Source of the DNA: Flavobacterium crocinum
Lineage (GTDB): Bacteria; Bacteroidota; Bacteroidia; Flavobacteriales; Flavobacteriaceae
Assembly (NCBI RefSeq): GCF_003122385.1
Contig: NZ_CP029255.1
Span: 3,286,001 to 3,350,000, forward strand
Length of the DNA stretch: 64,000 nt
Reading direction: 5' to 3'
Below are positions 60,341 to 64,000 of the stretch, piece after piece. Both the position numbers and the translations under genes were made by a program. Each line of letters begins with the position of its first letter. The first letter of the stretch is position 1. Below the pieces are notes generated by a model. That model saw only the letters and a list, made by a program, of their open reading frames with translations, had not been told where the DNA came from and did no database searches.

Positions 60341-61288
60341 ATGTTATTAAAGAAAAGAATACCAATGAAGTACGTTCTCGGGAAAATTAAAGTAGAAATT
60401 GCTTTAGTGTTGGCTTATACCGTACTATTTGAAATATTTCATCACTATTTTATAAACCTTCCCGTAGATATTCCAATCGCAATTCCGACAATGATTGGAA
60501 CCATTATTTCCCTATTATTAGCTTTTAAGTCGAATCAGGCTTATGACAGATGGTGGGAAGCCCGAATTGTTTGGGGAGCGGTTGTAAACGATTCCAGAAC
60601 CTTAATCCGTCAGGTTTTGACGTTTTATAAAGATCCCGATTTTTCTGTTGAAGCTAGTGAATTCAAAGAGAATTTTGCGAAAAGGCAGATTGCGTGGTGT
60701 TATAGCTTAGGAGAATCTCTAAGAAAGAGAGATGCCATAAAACCGCTTGAAGGCTTGATGAGCGAAGAAGAAATTAGGTACATTAAAAATCATCAAAATG
60801 TTCCAAATGCTATTTTGATGTTGCATGCAAGAGATTTGCGAAATGCAAAAAACGAAAAGAAAATCAATATGTATCAGCAGGTTGAGATTGATAATACGTT
60901 GTCCAGACTTTGTGATGAAATGGGAAAATGTGAAAGAATTAAAAATACCATCTTTCCAACAACTTACAGTATGTATATCAGATTGACTTTATGTCTTTTC
61001 ATTTTGTTATTGCCTTTTGGTCTGACAAGTGTGTTAAGCTGGTTCGCGATTCCGTTAATTACAGCAATTGGTGCTGCTTTCTTTTTGATCGAAAGAATGG
61101 CAATTCATTTGCAGGATCCATTCGAAAACAGAGCAACCGATACACCGGTTACGGCTATTGCAAATACGATAGAAAAAAATATCAAGCAAATGCTGAATGA
61201 ATATCAAAGCGAATTTGATATTCTGAATGAATTTCACTTAGTAGATGAACCTAAGAAAGTCGAAAAAGACGCTTACTTTGTCTTATAA
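60341..61288 (+). CDS. Bestrophin-family (UPF0187/YneE) membrane protein
   Basis: Bacterial bestrophins are pentameric inner-membrane ion channels. The 315 residues have LLLAFKSNQAYDRWWEARIV, WGAVVNDSRTLIRQVLTFY and the C-terminal DPFENRATDTPVTAIANTIE, all of which are diagnostic. Several hydrophobic helices flank them. Ion selectivity in prokaryotes is mostly cationic, but is not visible here. Stand-alone gene with its own terminator. Confidence 0.93.
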   Translation: MLLKKRIPMKYVLGKIKVEIALVLAYTVLFEIFHHYFINLPVDIPIAIPTMIGTIISLLLAFKSNQAYDRWWEARIVWGAVVNDSRTLIRQVLTFYKDPDFSVEASEFKENFAKRQIAWCYSLGESLRKRDAIKPLEGLMSEEEIRYIKNHQNVPNAILMLHARDLRNAKNEKKINMYQQVEIDNTLSRLCDEMGKCERIKNTIFPTTYSMYIRLTLCLFILLLPFGLTSVLSWFAIPLITAIGAAFFLIERMAIHLQDPFENRATDTPVTAIANTIEKNIKQMLNEYQSEFDILNEFHLVDEPKKVEKDAYFVL

Positions 61289-61320
61289 CTATTTAATTTT
61301 GGTCTTCTTTTAATTGTTGG

Positions 61321-61356
61321 CTGGACAGTGTGTAGTTGCGCTGTCCAGTTTTTTTG
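61321..61356 (+). terminator. Terminator of the bestrophin gene
   Basis: CTGGACAG / CTGTCCAG stem, 12-nt loop, then T7. Confidence 0.85.
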
Positions 61357-61390
61357 TTTGATTGCTAAATTCACAAGTATTTTAAATATA

Positions 61391-61412
61391 GCCAGTGGTT
61401 TCAACCACTGAC
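61391..61412. repeat. Short palindromic element, CAGTGGTT type
   Basis: CAGTGGTT-TC-AACCACTG is a perfect hairpin with a 2-bp loop, between the bestrophin and MocR genes. The flanking text (GCCAGTGG ... ACGCAATC) looks repeat-like, but only one copy is in this window. Confidence 0.55.
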
Positions 61413-61475
61413 GCAATCAATATCAAAATCTTCTATATGTCCTCGCGGTTAAAACGGGATGTTTATTTATGCGTT

Positions 61476-62897
61476 TTACAATTGTTTTGCCAACCTTCCC
61501 AAAGTCTGAATAGCAGTTCTCAATTCATTCGACCAAGGCAATCCAAAACTCAATCGCATACAGTTTGAAAATTGATCCTGAAGCGAAAAAATTCTTCCTG
61601 GCGCAATGCTGATATTGTGTTTTAAAGCCAAATGATAAAACGCGGCAGTATCAATTTTTTTATCCATTTCAACCCAAAGAAAAAAGCCGCCTTGTGGCTG
61701 ACTTACCTTCGTTCCAGCTGGAAAAGATTCTAAAACAGTATTGATATAATTGGTACAGTTTCGATTTAAAATCTGGCGAATTTTACGAAGGTGGTTTTCA
61801 TAACGGCCGTTTTTCAAAAAATCTCCCACCACTTCATGAGTGATAGTTGTATTGGAAATAGTATGATATAATTTAGTTCGCAGAATTTCTTTTTTGAATT
61901 TCCCTGGAGAAACCCATCCCACACGATAACCAGGCGCTAAAGATTTAGAAACCGAACTGCAACAAAGCACTATCCCACTTTCGTCGTAGGTTTTGCAATT
62001 GGTTGGTCGGCTGGTACCAAAGTACAAATCGCCGTGAATATCATCTTCAATTAAGGGAACATTATAAAAATCCATTAAACGGACAATTTCTATTTTATGT
62101 TCGTTTGGCATCATACTACCTGATGGATTGCTAAAATTACTCATTAAAACACAAGCTTTTACTTTATTAGTAGCTAATGTCTTTTTTACGGCTTCTAACT
62201 CAATTCCTGTCGTCATATTAGTTGGAAGTTCCATAACATATAAACCTAGAGATCTTGCTAATTGTAAAATCCCAAAATAAACAGGACTTTCAGTAATAAT
62301 AGTATCTCCGGGTTTCGTCAAAGTCAATAAACAGTCTGAAATGGCAGAAATACAACCAGGCGTTGTAATAATATCATCTTCGGTCAAAGAACCGCCCCAA
62401 GTAAACGACCAACGGGCAATTTCTTTGCGCAGATTACTATTTCCTTGAATTTCTTCGTAACTCGTTCCACTGTTGGGTAACTGACGCATTGCCTGAACCA
62501 TTCCTTTATTCAGCTTTGCAATTGGTAGTAATTCATTTGAAGGAAAACCAAGCGAAAGCATCGTCAGGTCTTTTTTACGCATATCACCGTAAACCAAATC
62601 GACCAAATCTTCACGCTCTATATTTTCAAGCGTTAAAACAGGTGTGCTTGCCGATGGTTCTGAAATGGTTCGCGCCGAAATATTACTGACATAATAACCG
62701 GATTGCGGACGAGATTCTATCAGAGCACGACTTTCAACTTCATAATACGCTTTGCTGACTGTGCTCATGCTGTAACCCGTTTCTGCACATACTTCTCTAA
62801 TGGAAGGTAGTTTGTCGCCAACGTTTAAAAGACCAGATTTAATCTGTTTTTCGATTCGGTCAGCAAATTGGAGATATAAGTAATTGGAGTTTTTCAT
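61476..62897 (-). CDS. MocR/PdxR-type GntR regulator with aminotransferase domain
   Basis: Residues about 1-75 are a GntR winged helix (LPSIREVCAETGYSMSTVSK, then SRPQSGYYVS). The rest is a class-I aminotransferase-like domain with LISESPVYFG-type residues (IITESPVYFGILQLARSL) and the PLP lysine in SSVSKSLAPGYRVGWVSPG. Such regulators bind PLP or amino compounds and usually control an adjacent gene; here the divergent EamA transporter. 473 residues. Confidence 0.94.
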   Translation of the reverse strand: MKNSNYLYLQFADRIEKQIKSGLLNVGDKLPSIREVCAETGYSMSTVSKAYYEVESRALIESRPQSGYYVSNISARTISEPSASTPVLTLENIEREDLVDLVYGDMRKKDLTMLSLGFPSNELLPIAKLNKGMVQAMRQLPNSGTSYEEIQGNSNLRKEIARWSFTWGGSLTEDDIITTPGCISAISDCLLTLTKPGDTIITESPVYFGILQLARSLGLYVMELPTNMTTGIELEAVKKTLATNKVKACVLMSNFSNPSGSMMPNEHKIEIVRLMDFYNVPLIEDDIHGDLYFGTSRPTNCKTYDESGIVLCCSSVSKSLAPGYRVGWVSPGKFKKEILRTKLYHTISNTTITHEVVGDFLKNGRYENHLRKIRQILNRNCTNYINTVLESFPAGTKVSQPQGGFFLWVEMDKKIDTAAFYHLALKHNISIAPGRIFSLQDQFSNCMRLSFGLPWSNELRTAIQTLGRLAKQL

Positions 62898-63009
62898 CAG
62901 AAAAAAATAAAACTGTTATGGTGCAATTTACAAAAACTGTATCTGTATTGCTGTTTTATTTTTTAGAAATTTGCTTCATCAAAAGAAAACAATTCAAAAC
63001 AGTGTTTTT
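62898..63009. promoter_or_regulatory. Divergent MocR-EamA control region
   Basis: Two ACTGT words in direct repeat (near 62912 and 62934, within AAAACTGTTATGG and AAAACTGTATCTG) plus a third CTGTTTTAT lie between the two start sites. MocR proteins commonly bind direct repeats. No perfect TAnnTTTG box was found; A/T-rich. Confidence 0.4.
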
Positions 63010-63924
63010 GTGAAAACAACAAAGTATTATATAGCGGCAATAATTGCCTTTACTACATGGGGACTTTTCAGTTTGGTTTTAAGACCAATTCATGAATATC
63101 CGTCATTGGATATATTGTTTTTCCGTGTTTTCAGCTGTAGTATTTTGATGATTTTGATTGCTGTTTTATTTAAAAGAAAAAAAATAAAAGAGACTATAGA
63201 AATTTTTAAAGCTTTACCGAAAGCCGAAAAAAGAAAATCAGTTTTACTGAATATTGGCGGGAGCGCTTTTTTAATGGGAAATTGGTTTACTTATATTTAT
63301 GTAATGAACCACGTAAGCGTTAAAGCAACTTCTCTGGCTTATTTAGTCTGTCCAATTTTGACCACATTATTAGCTTATTTCATATTAAGAGAAAAATTAT
63401 CCAAAACGCAGTGGATTTCTGTCGGATTAAGTATTTCAGGCTGTATGTTATTGTCTTATGCGGCTATTATGGATATGGTTTTCAGTATCATTATCGGATT
63501 AACTTATGCGGCTTATTTAGTGAGTCAGCGTGCCAATAAAGGATTTGATAAATTTATTGTACTAACGTTTCATATTACCTTGGCAGGATTAGTATTATTA
63601 CCTTTTTATCCGGTTTTTGGGGGACCGGTACCAACGGAATTTAAGTTTTATCTCTGCATTGAGACCATTGCAATTATGTTTACGATAATTCCGTTGTTTT
63701 TAAATTTATACGCACTTTCGGGAATCAACTCTTCGACAGTGGGAATGCTTTTAAACATTAATCCAATGATTGCATTTGGGTTAGCGGCCTTTTTCTTCAA
63801 AGAGAATATCACATCTCTGCAGATTACGGCTTACGGAATCATTTTTATAGCAGTGTTGGTTTTTAATTCACATCATATTTTTGCCATCAAGCAAAAAATG
63901 ACCGCAATATCCAAAGGTTCATAA
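63010..63924 (+). CDS. EamA/RarD-type membrane transporter
   Basis: The GTG at 63010 (MKTTKYYIAAIIAFTTWGLF) gives a protein of 304 residues with about 10 helices arranged as two EamA repeats; a TTG at 62971 would extend it by 13 residues without structure. SVKATSLAYLVCPILTTLLA and NSSTVGMLLNINPMIAFGLA are the equivalent fourth helices. Such carriers export or import metabolites such as amino acids; the divergent MocR suggests an amine or vitamin-related substrate. Complete at the window's end. Confidence 0.88.
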   Translation: MKTTKYYIAAIIAFTTWGLFSLVLRPIHEYPSLDILFFRVFSCSILMILIAVLFKRKKIKETIEIFKALPKAEKRKSVLLNIGGSAFLMGNWFTYIYVMNHVSVKATSLAYLVCPILTTLLAYFILREKLSKTQWISVGLSISGCMLLSYAAIMDMVFSIIIGLTYAAYLVSQRANKGFDKFIVLTFHITLAGLVLLPFYPVFGGPVPTEFKFYLCIETIAIMFTIIPLFLNLYALSGINSSTVGMLLNINPMIAFGLAAFFFKENITSLQITAYGIIFIAVLVFNSHHIFAIKQKMTAISKGS

Positions 63925-64000
63925 TCTGAGTTTTCATATTTTTTATTGGTTTAAAATCGAAAATTACAAGAATCTTAACAGGATGTTTAAACAGGAATGA

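Overview
The window is chromosomal DNA from a member of the Bacteroidota, most likely a Flavobacterium or close relative. The evidence is low GC, promoters of the Bacteroidetes type (a -7 box TAnnTTTG at many gene starts), a type IX secretion C-terminal domain, Bacteroidetes surface-lipoprotein signals, a YtxJ-type bacillithiol thioredoxin-like protein, and an arginine pathway that uses an N-acyl-ornithine carbamoyltransferase. No rRNA, tRNA, prophage or CRISPR array was seen. Species assignment is inference.

Layout. 1-2.1 kb: the 3' part of rtcB, then prfH and a small TPR gene (RNA and ribosome repair). 2.2-9.1 kb: a run of minus-strand housekeeping genes: acyl-ACP thioesterase, miaA, a K+ channel, an exonuclease/GIY-YIG nuclease, a YggS protein, 3-hydroxybutyryl-CoA dehydrogenase and a Gfo/Idh oxidoreductase. 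9.3-17.9 kb: pcm, a Fic protein with an HTH domain, a lipoprotein, smpB, two outer-membrane barrels, a VF530 protein, a GNAT, an aldose epimerase-like protein and a secreted M1 peptidase. 18.0-30.0 kb: an arginine/proline supercluster (GNAT, argG, argC, argD, proA, proB, an inserted GxxExxY nuclease-like gene, argF', argB, argE, argH). A 324-nt leader precedes it, holding a 28-codon peptide with two rare CGG Arg codons and several mutually exclusive hairpins. 30-41.3 kb: pectate lyase, DUF2157-type membrane proteins, ytxJ, clpB, two secreted proteins, a 39-residue peptide, a DUF808 protein, a lipoprotein and a toxin-antitoxin pair whose toxin has a stop codon. 41.4-46.6 kb: the agmatine-to-putrescine enzymes aguB and aguA flank an OmpA protein and a secreted beta-propeller-like lipoprotein. 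46.8-57.1 kb: a secreted EEP nuclease/phosphatase, fahA, glyA, miaE, guaC, a GNAT, a pentapeptide protein, a frameshifted aspA and an Omp85-type barrel. 57.3-64 kb: a two-component system, a UspA-like protein, a bestrophin, and a divergent MocR regulator/EamA transporter pair.

The coding content is mostly ordinary. The unusual part lies between the genes. Many spacers consist of short imperfect tandem words with exact 7-bp or 8-bp periodicity, often with a complementary array facing them across a loop. Others hold long palindromes. One element has 38-bp inverted repeats (one mismatch) around a PD-(D/E)XK-like GxxExxY gene inside the arg/pro cluster, and a degenerate solo copy of the repeat near 51.6 kb. 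One heptad array lies inside the yggS reading frame. The leading candidates for undescribed biology are the arg leader, the GxxExxY repeat element and the heptad/octad word repeats. Two genes look disrupted: the RelE/ParE-type toxin (nonsense codon) and aspA (an extra A in an A8 tract).
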